From: Nitrospinota bacterium
GTDB lineage: Bacteria; Nitrospirota; Nitrospiria; Nitrospirales; UBA8639
DNA: 35,072 bases
Reading direction: 5' to 3'
NCBI GenBank assembly: GCA_022572725.1
Contig: JACZVJ010000021.1
Coordinates: forward strand, 1-35,072
Below, piece by piece: positions 16,558-25,535 of the stretch. Position 1 is the stretch's first letter. Each line of letters starts with the position of its first letter. The notes below the pieces were generated by a model. It was not told the origin of the DNA. It saw only the letters and a program-made list of their open reading frames with translations, and ran no database searches. A program made the position numbers and the translations under genes.

Positions 16558-17324
16558 TTACTGCGAGGCCCCTTTTTTTCGCCGCCACTGATGCAGCGCG
16601 AGGCCGGCGAGGCCGATCCCGAGCAAGCTGAGCGTCCCCGGTTCGGGAATCACCCCGCCCGGAGGACTCCCACCAGCCGACACTTGAGAAAACCGCTACT
16701 CAAACTGTGTGATTCCGCTTAAGGGCCCAGGCGCGAGCTCAAGGAGGATTCGTGTGTCGACAAATATTTCTGACTGTTGTGACAAAAAGTTTACGTTTTG
16801 GAAGAGGAGATTATTGCCAGTACTGTCAGCAGCAACCTGCTTGAATACATCACCCCCAAATTCGTCCAATACTGGAGAACTAAACTGATCATCTTTAAAG
16901 ACATCTTCGTCGATAGTGAAAAACCCATCACCTCCAAAAAAGAAATCATTCACCCCCACTTCCAACGAGTTGTCCTTGATCAGACTAGCCCCACTGTTTG
17001 TGGACACCCTGAATTGGAATTCAAGGAATAAACCCCCGGTGTCTGAACTCAACGCATCGTTCGAGGCTACATAACTCAGCCCCGGGTTTAATGCATCGCC
17101 GAATGTGGTCACGTCGATGTCCCTCAAATCCACATTATTGTCATTGCCATTTAGAGGGATTGCCCACCTATCAAATTGTTTGTCGAAAATGGAGAGAGTA
17201 GCGCCCTGTGTCAGGGCAAGGAGAGAGGTCGCTTTGGCTTGCTGGACCCCCAAGGTGAAGATTCCAATAAACACGGCCATGGCCGCCAATGCTTTGCTTG
17301 CTCGTAAAGTTTTAACCTACTCAT
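16558..17324 (-). pseudogene. PEP-CTERM protein gene interrupted by a frameshift in the signal peptide and an in-frame TAG
   Basis: The best ribosome binding site (AAAGGAGG, 17340-17333) serves ATG 17324, which encodes MSRLK and then runs into the wrong frame. Shifting by -1 at the run of four A's restores a classic signal peptide (TLRASKALAAMAVFIGIFTL then GVQQAKA). A long open frame of about 197 codons follows from TTG 17289. It ends in TAG at 16698-16696. The same frame continues for another 45 codons to TAA at 16558 and encodes a perfect PEP-CTERM: VIPEPGTLSLLGIGLAGLAL followed by HQWRRKK. So the body is intact, but both sorting signals are disconnected. Readings: recent pseudogene (A-run deletion plus Q-to-amber), sequencing error, or recoding (slip on A AAA and stop readthrough). 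The body is an acidic, Asp/Asn-rich beta protein of unknown role. Confidence 0.75.
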
Positions 17325-17403
17325 GATCCTAACCTCCTTTTATCAGCATGGGCAGACTATCCCATGTGGTGAATGGTTGGCATGGTGCTGCCTAGGTGCT
17401 GAT

Positions 17404-17415
17404 TAATTGCAATTA
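17404..17415. promoter_or_regulatory. perfect 12-bp palindrome, candidate operator
   Basis: TAATTGCAATTA is a perfect palindrome 80 bp upstream of the damaged PEP-CTERM start (ATG 17324). Its length and symmetry suit a dimeric helix-turn-helix regulator. No specific family is assigned. Confidence 0.35.
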
Positions 17416-17710
17416 CTGTTCCTTTGTGGGGTTTCGTGTGAATTTTTCAGATAAGGTGTTGGTTTATTGATGGTTTTTCGGTTCGTCTCGGTTGGGTCCT
17501 ATTGGGAGGGGGAGTCAGAATGTGTAAAAAATTCCGACGAGTTTTGGGGGTGAGCAGGAACCTCAAGGAAATAACACTAGCGAAAACAAACGGATAGAAA
17601 CGATTTCAAAATCGTAAAAAAGTTTTACAACATTGGGGATGGAAGAGGTTTTCTGTGAATGACTGATCAAACCTGATCAGCAGTCATGGAGAAGTACGCG
17701 GAAAAGCTAA

Positions 17711-17977
17711 TGTGTAAAAACTTGTATTCCTTCTTTCAGGCAGTGTCAGGTGAAATTGCGTAGGTGATCGGTAACTGTCAGGGAAAAACCTCCGTCTGTC
17801 ATCCCCGCAGTTTGTAGCGGGGATCCATCTTGCTGTTTCCGCCAGGGGGCGGAAAAGATGGATGCCCGCTAAGGTCCGCGGGCATGACGGGACGAGGATG
17901 CACGGACCTCAACCAAGTCCACTGAACTTGAACTTCATCGGACAGTGTCTGAGAGATAGAGTCTAAGTTTTTACAGC
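17711..17977. mobile_element. MITE-like element with about 45-bp imperfect terminal inverted repeats
   Basis: TGTAAAAACTT (17713-17723) is exactly inverted at 17965-17975. Beyond this core the inverted similarity continues for about 33 more bases inward at roughly two-thirds identity, including CAGTGTCAGG-like sequence against CACTGTCCGA. The element is about 265 bp, encodes nothing, and contains the REP-like palindrome at 17798-17888 in its centre. No exact target duplication is visible. A non-autonomous transposon remnant fits best. Confidence 0.6.
17798..17888. repeat. REP-like palindrome (GTCATCCCCGC...GCGGGCATGAC)
   Basis: A 91-bp element with ends GTCATCCCCGC and GCGGGCATGAC and inner complementary blocks ATCCATCTT / AAGATGGAT and TTTCCGCC / GGCGGAAA. 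It can form a nearly continuous long hairpin. The GTCAT-CCCGC..ATCCATC pattern resembles widespread bacterial intergenic palindromes. It lies inside the MITE-like element at 17711-17977. Confidence 0.65.
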
Positions 17978-18421
17978 AATGCACCATTGGGGCAAGAAGC
18001 CAGGAAAATCCGCTTACTTTCTCGGTATGGAAAAGAGGATCCCCTGCGAGTCACCTAGCTCATGGCCCGTTGGCCTGTCGGAAACTTTATCACCGTTCAG
18101 AGCGAACGGTTTCTCCTTCTTCGTGACAGTCGTATGCCTTCATCACCAGGTGCTTGAAGTCTCTTCATAACTCCCGTCAGCCCTCTTTACAGCCTCCCGT
18201 GCCGATGAGTGGCCCCGCTGTCCCGGACTCGGCCCATCACTAGATTTTTTTCATCATCAAATCAAACATTTCGGAGTCACGTTCTGTGTAACCTGGTGGA
18301 GATCCTCACACCGGCATCCTTCTTGCCATAGATTGCGTATGCACTTTTGGAAACGAAAAAATGGCAGGTTCTTGGGTAGTCAACACCGAAATCATTCAAC
18401 CTAATGGATTGTGAGGAAACC

Positions 18422-19051
18422 ATGAAGAAAATTATTGGCATCCTAATCACCGTGGCTCTTGTCTTTCCAGCCAGCGCCCTGGCCCTCGAGTCCGCAAAGG
18501 AACTGAGCGCCAAGGCGCTCAAGGAGTGTCAGCAAGGCCGAAATGCAAATGCGAGTGCGGTCCGCCTCGCATCTTTTGAGCAGGCGCAAGCCTTAGCGGA
18601 ACGGGCACTTGATCTGGACGACCAACTGGCAGAGGGCCATTTTGCGCTGTTTTGCGGCCTAGGTGAGCAGATGCGACTCGATGGAGAGTCTCTCTCCTCC
18701 TTGTTCGGATTGAGCCGAATAATCAGCGCGCTGGATCGGACCCTTGAACTAGACCCCAATCATCTGGACGCCCTTTCAGCCAAAGCCACCTTTTTGGTCA
18801 AGCTCCCTCGCCTCTTAGGCGGTGACCCTGAAAAAGGCGAACAACTCCTGCGCCGTGTTATTCAAGAAGATCCCACCAGCATCCATGCCCGTGTCACTCT
18901 GGCGCAAATCCACGCTGATCGAGGCGAATATGGGAAGGCGAGGGTTCTTGCCACCCTCGCCCTGAAGCACGCCGAAGACCAGCAGCGCCAAGACCTCATC
19001 CCCGAGGTGCGTACCCTTTTGGCGAAACTTCAAATCGTAGCCAAACTTTAA
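18422..19051 (+). CDS. exported TPR-like protein
   Basis: 209 aa from ATG 18422 (MKKIIGILITVALVFPASALA, an obvious Sec signal peptide), preceded by GAGGA at 18413-18417. An in-frame ATG at 18404 would add six residues ahead of the signal and lies upstream of the SD. The mature part is made of helical repeats of TPR type: AQALAERALDLDDQLAEGHF, ISALDRTLELDPNHLDALSA and GEQLLRRVIQEDPTSIHARV are three recognisable units. Probably periplasmic, with a protein-interaction role. It is convergent with the Lhr helicase gene, with 77 bp between stops that hold a weak GGGAAA/TTTCCC hairpin (19105-19123). Confidence 0.75.
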   Translation: MKKIIGILITVALVFPASALALESAKELSAKALKECQQGRNANASAVRLASFEQAQALAERALDLDDQLAEGHFALFCGLGEQMRLDGESLSSLFGLSRIISALDRTLELDPNHLDALSAKATFLVKLPRLLGGDPEKGEQLLRRVIQEDPTSIHARVTLAQIHADRGEYGKARVLATLALKHAEDQQRQDLIPEVRTLLAKLQIVAKL

Positions 19052-19128
19052 ACACATTGGATTGCGACCGGTCTGAAAGGCTGCCCGAACATGACAGGGA
19101 GGAAGGGAAATTTCGGCTTTCCCCCCAC

Positions 19129-22100
19129 CTATGCAGAAGCGATCGCGTGAGGCTCTTCCCGTACAGGCTGCCCGTTTTGAAACAGGATGCTGTTGGAGGG
19201 GAGGGCGGGAACCCGTTCACCTGGCAGGATTATTCCGACGAGATTGAGCGGGTCCGACCCGGACAGGCGAATTTCTTGTGCCCCTGCGTGCGGGTCTCGG
19301 CGGACGGCCCGTAAGGCTTCGACGGCTTCGGGAAGCCCAAACTGCTCTCCCGTAAATCCGGCCACAAACCGGCCGCCTCGGATTTCCCCGCGCAACTCCA
19401 TCCGCCGGTAGATCATGAGTAAGTCTCGCCAGGCCGTGAGCAGCGTTTCCCGTTTGACCAGATCGCGGAATACGATTCCATATCGGTGCAAGAGTTGTCG
19501 TGCCCATGACTCCGTGGGTTGGTGGGATTCCGCCTCGGGCTGGTGGCCAAAAGGTGCCTCAACGAGCAAAGACCAGCGGCCGATGGAGTGGCGCGGACGT
19601 TTGGTTCGTTCCCGGCCAATGCCTCTTCTACGCTTGGGGTCCAAAAGGGCGCGCAGATTGTCAAACCCGTCGGCGCTAGCAAGTCCCGAACTGGCGAGTT
19701 CCCATAGCCCCTGCTCTACTTCTGCCTGGAGTTGACCTGTCCCCCGGACAAGGTCGATAAAAAAGCTCGCCCCTCGGTCTTGGAGAAAGCGATAGAGTTT
19801 TTGAGCGATCCCGCTCAATTTCTCAGGCAACAAGGCCTGGCTCGCCCGGCCCCCTTTTCTGGCCAGCTCAAGCAACCATTCAGCGTCTTCGCGAGGAAAC
19901 ACACAAATCGGGGCAAGGCTCGTGGGAGTGATTCGCTGCTTTCGCTTAGCCCCCAAAAGGCTTTCTTGCTGGAGGGGTGGTATCAGCCGACCCCAGGTGA
20001 CCGTTCCACGAAGGCACAGATAGTCGAGTGTGTCAGGGCTGTAGGTCGCCATCCGCCTCGAAAGTATTTGCGGTTCCCATGCCGAGGCGGCAGCTTCAAA
20101 TCCGGCTAATTGTTTAAGAATTTCGAACAAGCCAGCTTCCCCATGCAGACGGGCTGTGGGTGCGACATGCTGCCAGCGGAAGAGGAACCGCATGAAGTCC
20201 GTGGCCGAAACCGGTTCAATTTCGCGCCGGAGGGTGGTAACAGTCCGTCGGTGAATGCGGGCCAGCAGTCGGCGGTTGCACCATTCTTCCTGATGGGTTG
20301 AATGGCCCTTCACCTCCTCCCCTCCTCTTATTGGAGTGGTTGAGGTTGTCCAAGGTCGAAATTGGCCACGGAGGACTTCGCCTTTCGCCTCTAATTGCAG
20401 CAGGGCTGTGTGAATGGCTGAAGGCGGCAGGTATAGCTTGTTGGCTACCTCTTCTGCGGTGATTGGCCCGAGGCATTCCATCCACCCTCGGACAATCGGC
20501 AGGACGGCTTCCTGTGGATCACCAGGGGAAGACTGCCAGTCATTCTCTTTGGTTGGGCACCGTCCCGAGTGAATTGCCAAGGTGGGAAAAATGGCATGGA
20601 GCGCAGGCAGGTGTTCCGGCGCCGTCCATCCATGCAAGAGGGCCCCTTCGGCTGGAACAGTGACGACAAGGGCCTGACCACGCTCGATCAACGGTGGCAG
20701 AAATTGAGACCAGGTCGAAGCCTCCGCTTCGGGCACCCAGACAAGAGATTCCAGGACTTCCTGCAACTCGTCTGAACTTCGAACGAGAGGCCACGCCTCC
20801 TCGCAGACCGATGCGATGACGGTGGGATCAAGAGCACCGACCTTCCCCGCCTCCTCCGGGGAGAGCACCTGGCGCATGTTCACGGCGCGGGCGCGGCGTT
20901 CTTCCAGGGGTGCATCATCCAGGAACGCATAGGGATTGGCGTTTAAAATTTCATGAGAAAAAGGGGAGGGGGCGGGTGATTCGACCGAGAGGCATCGAAT
21001 GGCCCCTTCCTCCATGCGAGTGAGGAGGGTGGTCAGGCCGTTAAGATCCATGGCTTCCTCCAGGCAATCCCGAATGGTTTCCTGAACGAGCGGATGATCC
21101 GGGACTGGAATCGGGCCTACATGGTTTTCCTGACAGGCGGTGGCCATGGGAAACACGGACACCAACAGGTCCTCCGCTCGCATGCGCTGGATGTGGAGCG
21201 GGACCCGCCGCCCGTTGCGAAATCTTAGCAGCGCCAGGGACCGGTTGGCATTCCACCGCCAACGGGCGGTGAACATCGGGGCGGCTAGCAGGGCCTGCAC
21301 GAGGACTTCCCGCACGGTGTTGGGGTGCAGCATGTGGAAAATGGTTTCGAGAGGAAAGCTGTGTTGTTCCCCGAGCGACAGTACGAGCCCCTCATCCGTT
21401 GCGGCGGCTTGAAGCTCGAAATCAAAATTCACGCAAAATCGTTTTCGCAGAGCCAAGCCCCAGGCCCGATTCACCCGTCCTCCGAATGGCGAATGGATGA
21501 CGAGTTGCAAGCCTCCGGCTTCATCAAAGAACCGTTCGGCAATGATGGTGTCCTGCGTTGGGACAGCCCCCAGAGCGCGATGCCCCGCCGTGATGTAAGC
21601 GAGGGCTTGTTCGGCTCCTCGTTGGTCCAGGCCGCATTCCGTCTGGAGCCATTCAAGTGCCGGGGAAGGACCTGATCCGGTTTGAGCCGGCTGGTTTGCC
21701 GTTGGGGCGGGATTTTCCTGGGTCATCCGTTGGCTGACTTCACTCCGAAGCAGAGCGACTTCTTCTGAGAGCTCTATCGTCCGGGATGGTGCTTCGCCCC
21801 GCCAAAAGGGAATCGTCGGTGGAGCCCCATGGGCATCCTCGACCCTCATGGTCCCTGTTTCCACTCCTCGAATGCGCCAGGAGGTATTCCCCAATAAAAT
21901 AATGTCCCCGGCCAGACTCTCGACAGCAAAGTCTTCGTCGACGGACCCTACGGTTGTTCCCTGAGGCTCCGCCACTACCGTGTAGGTGGCGGTATCGGGA
22001 ATGGCCCCCCCTGATGTCAAAGCAGCAAGCCGCGCCCCTCGTCGAGGACGAAGGCAATGGCGGGAGCGATCGTGAAACACATAGGCCAGTTGCCGACCAC

Positions 22101-23517
22101 GGCCTGGACTAAATCCTTCCGCCACCATACGGACCACCGCGTCGAATTGCTGGCGGGTTAAGTCTCGATAGGGGTAGGCACGGGTACAGAGGGCATAGAG
22201 ATCATCCTCCCTCCACTCTTGGGTCGCGACCGCTGCTACGATTTGCTGGGCCAGGATATCCAAAGGGTGGGGAGGGACGGTCACTCGATCCAGGTTCCCT
22301 TGCCGGATGGCTCGAATGAGCGCCGCGCATTCAACGAGTTCGTCACGGGTGGTGCAAAACAGCCGGCCTTTGGGTATCGCCCCAACCCAGTGGCCGGCGC
22401 GTCCTATGCGTTGGAACCCTGTGGCAATGGCCCGTGGAGAGCCAATTTGACACACCAGATCCACAAACCCGATGTCTATGCCGAGTTCCAAGGAGGCCGT
22501 CGCCACCACGACTCGGGTCTGCCCTTTTTTAAGGCGTTCCTCGGCGGACAGGCGAATCCGGCGCGACAGGCTGCCATGATGTGTGGCTACGTTCTCCGCG
22601 CCCAGCCGGTCGGTGAGGTGATGGGCAACACGTTCGGCCAGCCTGCGTGTGTTGACGAACACCAGGGTGGAGCGGTGTTCCTGAACCAGCTCCGTGAGGC
22701 GGTCATAGACGTCGGCCCAGATGGCATTGGTGGCCACTGCACCAAGTTCATCCTTGGGGGTTTCCACGGCCAGGTCCATTTCCCGCTTTGGTCCAATGTT
22801 GATGATGGAACACGGGCCTTCCCTCCACGGTTCCCCCGGCCTTTCGATTTCTTGTTGGGGGTCCCGCCCCACCAGGAATCGTGCGATTTCTTCCAAAGGC
22901 TTTTGGGTGGCCGACAAACCGATTCGGATGGGCGTGGTGTGGGTGAGGGCGTCAAGCCGTTCCAACGAGAGAGCCAGATGCGCCCCCCTTTTATTGGCCG
23001 CGACCGCATGAATTTCATCCACGATCACCGTTCGAACATCCCGCAAAATGTCCCGGCTTTTTTGAGCGGTCACCAGGAGAAAGAGGGACTCGGGCGTGGT
23101 GACCAAAATATGCGGGGGCCGTTGGAGCATTTGCCGCCGGTTTTTTGCCGGGGTGTCCCCAGTTCGCACTTCGACCCGCAGCTCGGGAAGGAGGCAGCCC
23201 GCTGCCAGCGCGATTTCGGAAATCTCGGCCAATGGCTGCTGAAGGTTTTTTTGAACGTCGTTGCTTAACGCCTTGAGGGGAGAAACATACACCACGTGGA
23301 TTTGGTCCTTCAGCTCATGGCGCAGGGCCATTTTAAGCAGTGTGTCAATGCAGGAAAGGAAGGCGGCCAGGGTTTTGCCCGCACCCGTCGGGGCGGCGAT
23401 GAGCGTATTGCTTCCGGACATGATCGCCGGCCAGCTTGCCACCTGAACCTCGGTGGGTGTCCTAAATTTTTGATGGAACCACTTGGCAATGACAGGATGG
23501 AAGTGGGTCAGGGGCAT
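19129..23517 (-). CDS. lhr: Lhr-family DEAD/DEAH-box helicase, full length
   Basis: 1462 aa, close to full-length bacterial Lhr (about 1500 aa). RecA1: motif I APTGAGKT at 42-49, motif II DEIH at 167-170, motif III SAT at 202-204. RecA2: QRIGRAGH (motif VI) at 369-376 and LELGIDIGFVD near 343-353. A winged-helix and Lhr-core domain follow to about 850, and a long Lhr C-terminal domain fills the rest. Lhr is a 3'-to-5' ssDNA translocase/helicase, in some bacteria tied to DNA repair. It is monocistronic here, with no nuclease, ligase or phosphoesterase gene beside it. Long open frames on the opposite strand (for example 22219-23268) are shadows. Confidence 0.93.
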   Translation of the reverse strand: MPLTHFHPVIAKWFHQKFRTPTEVQVASWPAIMSGSNTLIAAPTGAGKTLAAFLSCIDTLLKMALRHELKDQIHVVYVSPLKALSNDVQKNLQQPLAEISEIALAAGCLLPELRVEVRTGDTPAKNRRQMLQRPPHILVTTPESLFLLVTAQKSRDILRDVRTVIVDEIHAVAANKRGAHLALSLERLDALTHTTPIRIGLSATQKPLEEIARFLVGRDPQQEIERPGEPWREGPCSIINIGPKREMDLAVETPKDELGAVATNAIWADVYDRLTELVQEHRSTLVFVNTRRLAERVAHHLTDRLGAENVATHHGSLSRRIRLSAEERLKKGQTRVVVATASLELGIDIGFVDLVCQIGSPRAIATGFQRIGRAGHWVGAIPKGRLFCTTRDELVECAALIRAIRQGNLDRVTVPPHPLDILAQQIVAAVATQEWREDDLYALCTRAYPYRDLTRQQFDAVVRMVAEGFSPGRGRQLAYVFHDRSRHCLRPRRGARLAALTSGGAIPDTATYTVVAEPQGTTVGSVDEDFAVESLAGDIILLGNTSWRIRGVETGTMRVEDAHGAPPTIPFWRGEAPSRTIELSEEVALLRSEVSQRMTQENPAPTANQPAQTGSGPSPALEWLQTECGLDQRGAEQALAYITAGHRALGAVPTQDTIIAERFFDEAGGLQLVIHSPFGGRVNRAWGLALRKRFCVNFDFELQAAATDEGLVLSLGEQHSFPLETIFHMLHPNTVREVLVQALLAAPMFTARWRWNANRSLALLRFRNGRRVPLHIQRMRAEDLLVSVFPMATACQENHVGPIPVPDHPLVQETIRDCLEEAMDLNGLTTLLTRMEEGAIRCLSVESPAPSPFSHEILNANPYAFLDDAPLEERRARAVNMRQVLSPEEAGKVGALDPTVIASVCEEAWPLVRSSDELQEVLESLVWVPEAEASTWSQFLPPLIERGQALVVTVPAEGALLHGWTAPEHLPALHAIFPTLAIHSGRCPTKENDWQSSPGDPQEAVLPIVRGWMECLGPITAEEVANKLYLPPSAIHTALLQLEAKGEVLRGQFRPWTTSTTPIRGGEEVKGHSTHQEEWCNRRLLARIHRRTVTTLRREIEPVSATDFMRFLFRWQHVAPTARLHGEAGLFEILKQLAGFEAAASAWEPQILSRRMATYSPDTLDYLCLRGTVTWGRLIPPLQQESLLGAKRKQRITPTSLAPICVFPREDAEWLLELARKGGRASQALLPEKLSGIAQKLYRFLQDRGASFFIDLVRGTGQLQAEVEQGLWELASSGLASADGFDNLRALLDPKRRRGIGRERTKRPRHSIGRWSLLVEAPFGHQPEAESHQPTESWARQLLHRYGIVFRDLVKRETLLTAWRDLLMIYRRMELRGEIRGGRFVAGFTGEQFGLPEAVEALRAVRRDPHAGAQEIRLSGSDPLNLVGIILPGERVPALPSNSILFQNGQPVREEPHAIASA

Positions 23518-23681
23518 GAGGTGGGCATCATAGCACAGTTCAGCCCGCTTTCTGGGCCAGGTGCCTCCATGCGGATGAAATCAAGAGTGTGGATTTTCTT
23601 GGAACATTACGTCGGGATGATGTCTCGGAGGGGAAAGGGGGTCTGAATTCTGTCAGTGAGGCCCAAAGGCCCCTTGAGTGT

Positions 23682-24383
23682 TTAGTTTCCAGGTTGGATG
23701 TTATGAGCGCGTATGGCAGCGGCTTGGTTCTCAACCATTTTTGCTTCCTCGTCCCTGTTGCTTTGTCGGAGGAGTCCTGCGTACTGGTCGAGAATGGTGG
23801 CGAGGTGAGGGTGGTAAGGGCCAAGTGTTTTCTCGGTAATCCGTATGGCGCGTGCGTACCACTCCTCGGCCTGGTCATACCTTCCCTGCGCCTGAGTCAC
23901 GACAGCCAGTCTTTTGAGAATTTGGACCAGGTGGGGATGCTCAGGACCTAACAGCCTCTCTAGAATTCCAAGACCTCGCCGCAAGAGTGGTACGGCCTTA
24001 GGATACTGCCCCTGGGTAAAGTACAAGGAGGCCAGGTTGTTCAGCCCCAACACGAGGTCGGGATGGTCGGATCCCTGAATTTTCTCGACGATGGTTAACG
24101 ACTGCCGGTAGCTTAACTCTGCCTGCTCATATTCTCCGAGGGCTTCCTGGGCAGCGCCCAGATTGTTCAATGTATGTACAAGACGAGGATCGGCTTGACT
24201 GGTTGATTCTAAGGAGTCAAGCGCCTCACAAAACAACCGTTTGGCTTTGGGATACTGCCCATGGTTGTAGGCGTACATACCGGCTGTGTTCAGGGTTTCC
24301 CAGGAAGGTTGCTGGGCTGGAGCCAGGGAGGCGTACAGACTGAGCCAAAGGATTAGGGCCAGAGATCGCCATTTTGTGGACAT
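23682..24383 (-). CDS. exported tetratricopeptide repeat protein
   Basis: 233 aa with a signal peptide (about 1-23, ending APA-QQ) and four to five tandem 42-residue TPR units of the kinesin-light-chain type. Repeated LNNLG/LNNLA, GQYPKA and HPHL segments recur at about 29, 70, 112, 154 and 196. Such repeats form a protein-binding superhelix; no catalytic domain is present. Likely periplasmic. It follows the VanZ-like gene by 100 bp on the same strand and is probably cotranscribed with it. The 164 bp between its stop and the lhr start look non-coding. Partner unknown. Confidence 0.8.
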   Translation of the reverse strand: MSTKWRSLALILWLSLYASLAPAQQPSWETLNTAGMYAYNHGQYPKAKRLFCEALDSLESTSQADPRLVHTLNNLGAAQEALGEYEQAELSYRQSLTIVEKIQGSDHPDLVLGLNNLASLYFTQGQYPKAVPLLRRGLGILERLLGPEHPHLVQILKRLAVVTQAQGRYDQAEEWYARAIRITEKTLGPYHPHLATILDQYAGLLRQSNRDEEAKMVENQAAAIRAHNIQPGN

Positions 24384-24483
24384 GAAAGAAATCCGGCTCT
24401 ATGGAAAGCAGCCCTGCGGCGCTCATTGGCTCGGGGGCATTCCGGCGGTCCTGGCCGGGTGTTTAAACAACACCAACAGCCTG

Positions 24484-24924
24484 CTAGCGGTTCAGGGGTG
24501 TAATGGAGCTTCTTTCAAATTCATGGGATTTTTGAAGAGATCGCCGGAATGAATGAAACGTGTACCAGCATAGCACTGCTACGGTTGCCCCGACAGCATC
24601 GGCGAAAAGATCCAGCCCCTCCGAGTGACGGAAGGCTACAAAGGACTGATGGAATTCGTCAACCAATCCAAAGGCTGTGGCGGCCACAATGGCGAGGGGA
24701 ATCCCGAATTGAGGGGCATTCGATCCTGCTGCATGTCGGAAGGCCCGGTAACACAGGACCCCCAAAATTCCATACTCTATGGCATGAAGGACTTTATCAT
24801 TCATGAAAGAAAAAATATCAGGTAGGTAGGGTTGGAGGTCGGATTGGGAGGAAAGGAAAAAAATCAGGCCTCCGTAAGCAATGACCGGAGCCCAGTACTT
24901 GATGAGCCTTGTAGCCCGTTCCAT
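24484..24924 (-). CDS. VanZ-like membrane protein
   Basis: 146 aa with four predicted membrane helices (about 11-26, 48-63, 73-90, 108-124). The VanZ-family signature is visible: FFLSSQSDLQP after helix 1, DKVLHAIEYGILGVL around helix 2, and DEFHQSFVAFRHSEGLDLFADAVGA between helices 3 and 4. In glycopeptide-resistance clusters VanZ gives low-level teicoplanin resistance. Most chromosomal members, including this one, lie outside such clusters, and their role is unclear. There is no van gene nearby and no reason to infer antibiotic resistance. It heads a likely two-gene operon with the TPR protein. Confidence 0.82.
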   Translation of the reverse strand: MERATRLIKYWAPVIAYGGLIFFLSSQSDLQPYLPDIFSFMNDKVLHAIEYGILGVLCYRAFRHAAGSNAPQFGIPLAIVAATAFGLVDEFHQSFVAFRHSEGLDLFADAVGATVAVLCWYTFHSFRRSLQKSHEFERSSITPLNR

Positions 24925-25374
24925 GCAATCTGCCAGTGTTACGGTTTCCTAAAAATGCTGCTGGAACCTTGTCCTGTGCCCCGAGGTACTTGGCCTTAAA
25001 AGCTTGAACCGCTTTGGCATTCCCACCCAGGCATTTTTTAGCGGCTCGTCATTAGCTGTCGGCAGAGGAGGCAATCATCTAAACAGGTCGTTCTTTTGCA
25101 TTGAAAGAAGGCTTCGCCGTGTACCACCTTTCTCTCCCGCTTCTCCTGCCTTGATGCTGAATGAATCCCGTTTATTCTTCCTTAAATTTCGCGACGTTGC
25201 GGGGAAGTGCAGGCTTATGATTTTTCCGTTTTCTCCGAAAAGGGAAGGGTGAGATTCACAAAAGCCGTGTGTTTTCCATTGGAGGGAAATGCTGAAGGTA
25301 TTTGTTTCTTCTTGGAAGATTGACTTCATTACTATTCTCGAAAGGACACAGAGAAGCCACACTAAACACTGACA
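24925..25374. other. gene-free stretch upstream of the riboswitch
   Basis: About 450 bp without a credible gene. It should hold the promoter for the riboswitch-controlled sigma factor transcript and one for the leftward VanZ gene. TTGACT at 25320-25325 is a possible -35 but has no convincing -10 at standard spacing. I also see no sigma28-type TAAA/GCCGATAA pair. Confidence 0.4.
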
Positions 25375-25477
25375 AATAGGTGACAAGGGCAAACTACTCG
25401 AGAGGGTAGGGCGCAAAGCCAAGAGACCTGAGTGGGGATGATGTTCTTCCCAGGGTTAGTCTGGTTCCCGAACTATT
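25375..25477 (+). ncRNA. cyclic di-GMP-I (GEMM-I) riboswitch aptamer
   Basis: Conserved GEMM-I features appear in order: AAGGGCAAAC (25385-25394); a six-base-pair stem CTACTC/GGGTAG closed by a GAGA (GNRA) tetraloop; GGCGCAAAGCC (25410-25420), matching the consensus GACGCAAAGCC with one change; a second stem TGGGGA/TTCCCA (about 25433-25452); and the 3' CTGGTTCCCG. Outer bases AATAG (25375-25379) and CTATT (25473-25477) can close P1. The aptamer lies directly ahead of an intrinsic terminator and a FliA-type sigma factor gene. Recognised by eye, not by a covariance model. Confidence 0.85.
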
Positions 25478-25500
25478 CAGGTTCCTCTTTCTCCTCCTAC

Positions 25501-25535
25501 TGCGCCCATCTCTTTCAGGATAGGCGCATTTTTTT
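25501..25535 (+). terminator. intrinsic terminator forming the riboswitch expression platform
   Basis: TGCGCC(C)ATC and GAT(A)GGCGCA form a 9-pair stem with one mismatch and an 8-nt loop, followed by seven T's (25529-25535). It sits 24 nt after the aptamer and 32 nt before the GTG start of the sigma factor gene. The 5' arm TGCGCCC (25501-25507) is also an exact complement of GGGCGCA (25409-25415) in the aptamer core. The two pairings are mutually exclusive, giving an antiterminator/terminator switch. Confidence 0.85.

Larger units (their letters stand above)
17325..18421. other. 1.1-kb gene-free, palindrome-rich intergenic region
   Basis: No convincing gene on either strand. Besides the repeats listed separately, it contains CATGGG/CCCATG (17347-17352/17361-17366), ACGATTT/AAATCGT (17600-17615), ATGACTG/CAGTCAT enclosing two TGATCA sites (17659-17687), and an imperfect GATG..GGCC/GGCC CATC hairpin (about 18203-18238) followed by seven T's near 18245, which could be a weak terminator. 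AATGTGTAAAAA occurs at about 17519 and again at 17709, where it borders the MITE-like element. Confidence 0.5.

Noticed and set aside
17375-17395. Sigma54 promoter (GG...GC) upstream of the PEP-CTERM gene
   Set aside because: TGGCAT...TGCC and its complement have GG and GC one base too close on either strand, and the -12 context is poor.
18203-18251. Imperfect hairpin followed by seven T's as a terminator
   Set aside because: The stem has a three-base bulge and a 16-nt loop, several bases separate it from the T-run, and no plus-strand gene ends within 3 kb upstream. Noted only in the intergenic entry.
22219-23268. 349-codon open frame on the plus strand inside lhr
   Set aside because: It lies fully antisense to conserved helicase motifs, lacks recognisable domains, and reflects codon bias of the real gene.
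24484-24924. VanZ-like gene as a glycopeptide resistance determinant
   Set aside because: No van cluster partners are nearby; isolated VanZ-fold proteins are common and mostly of unknown function.
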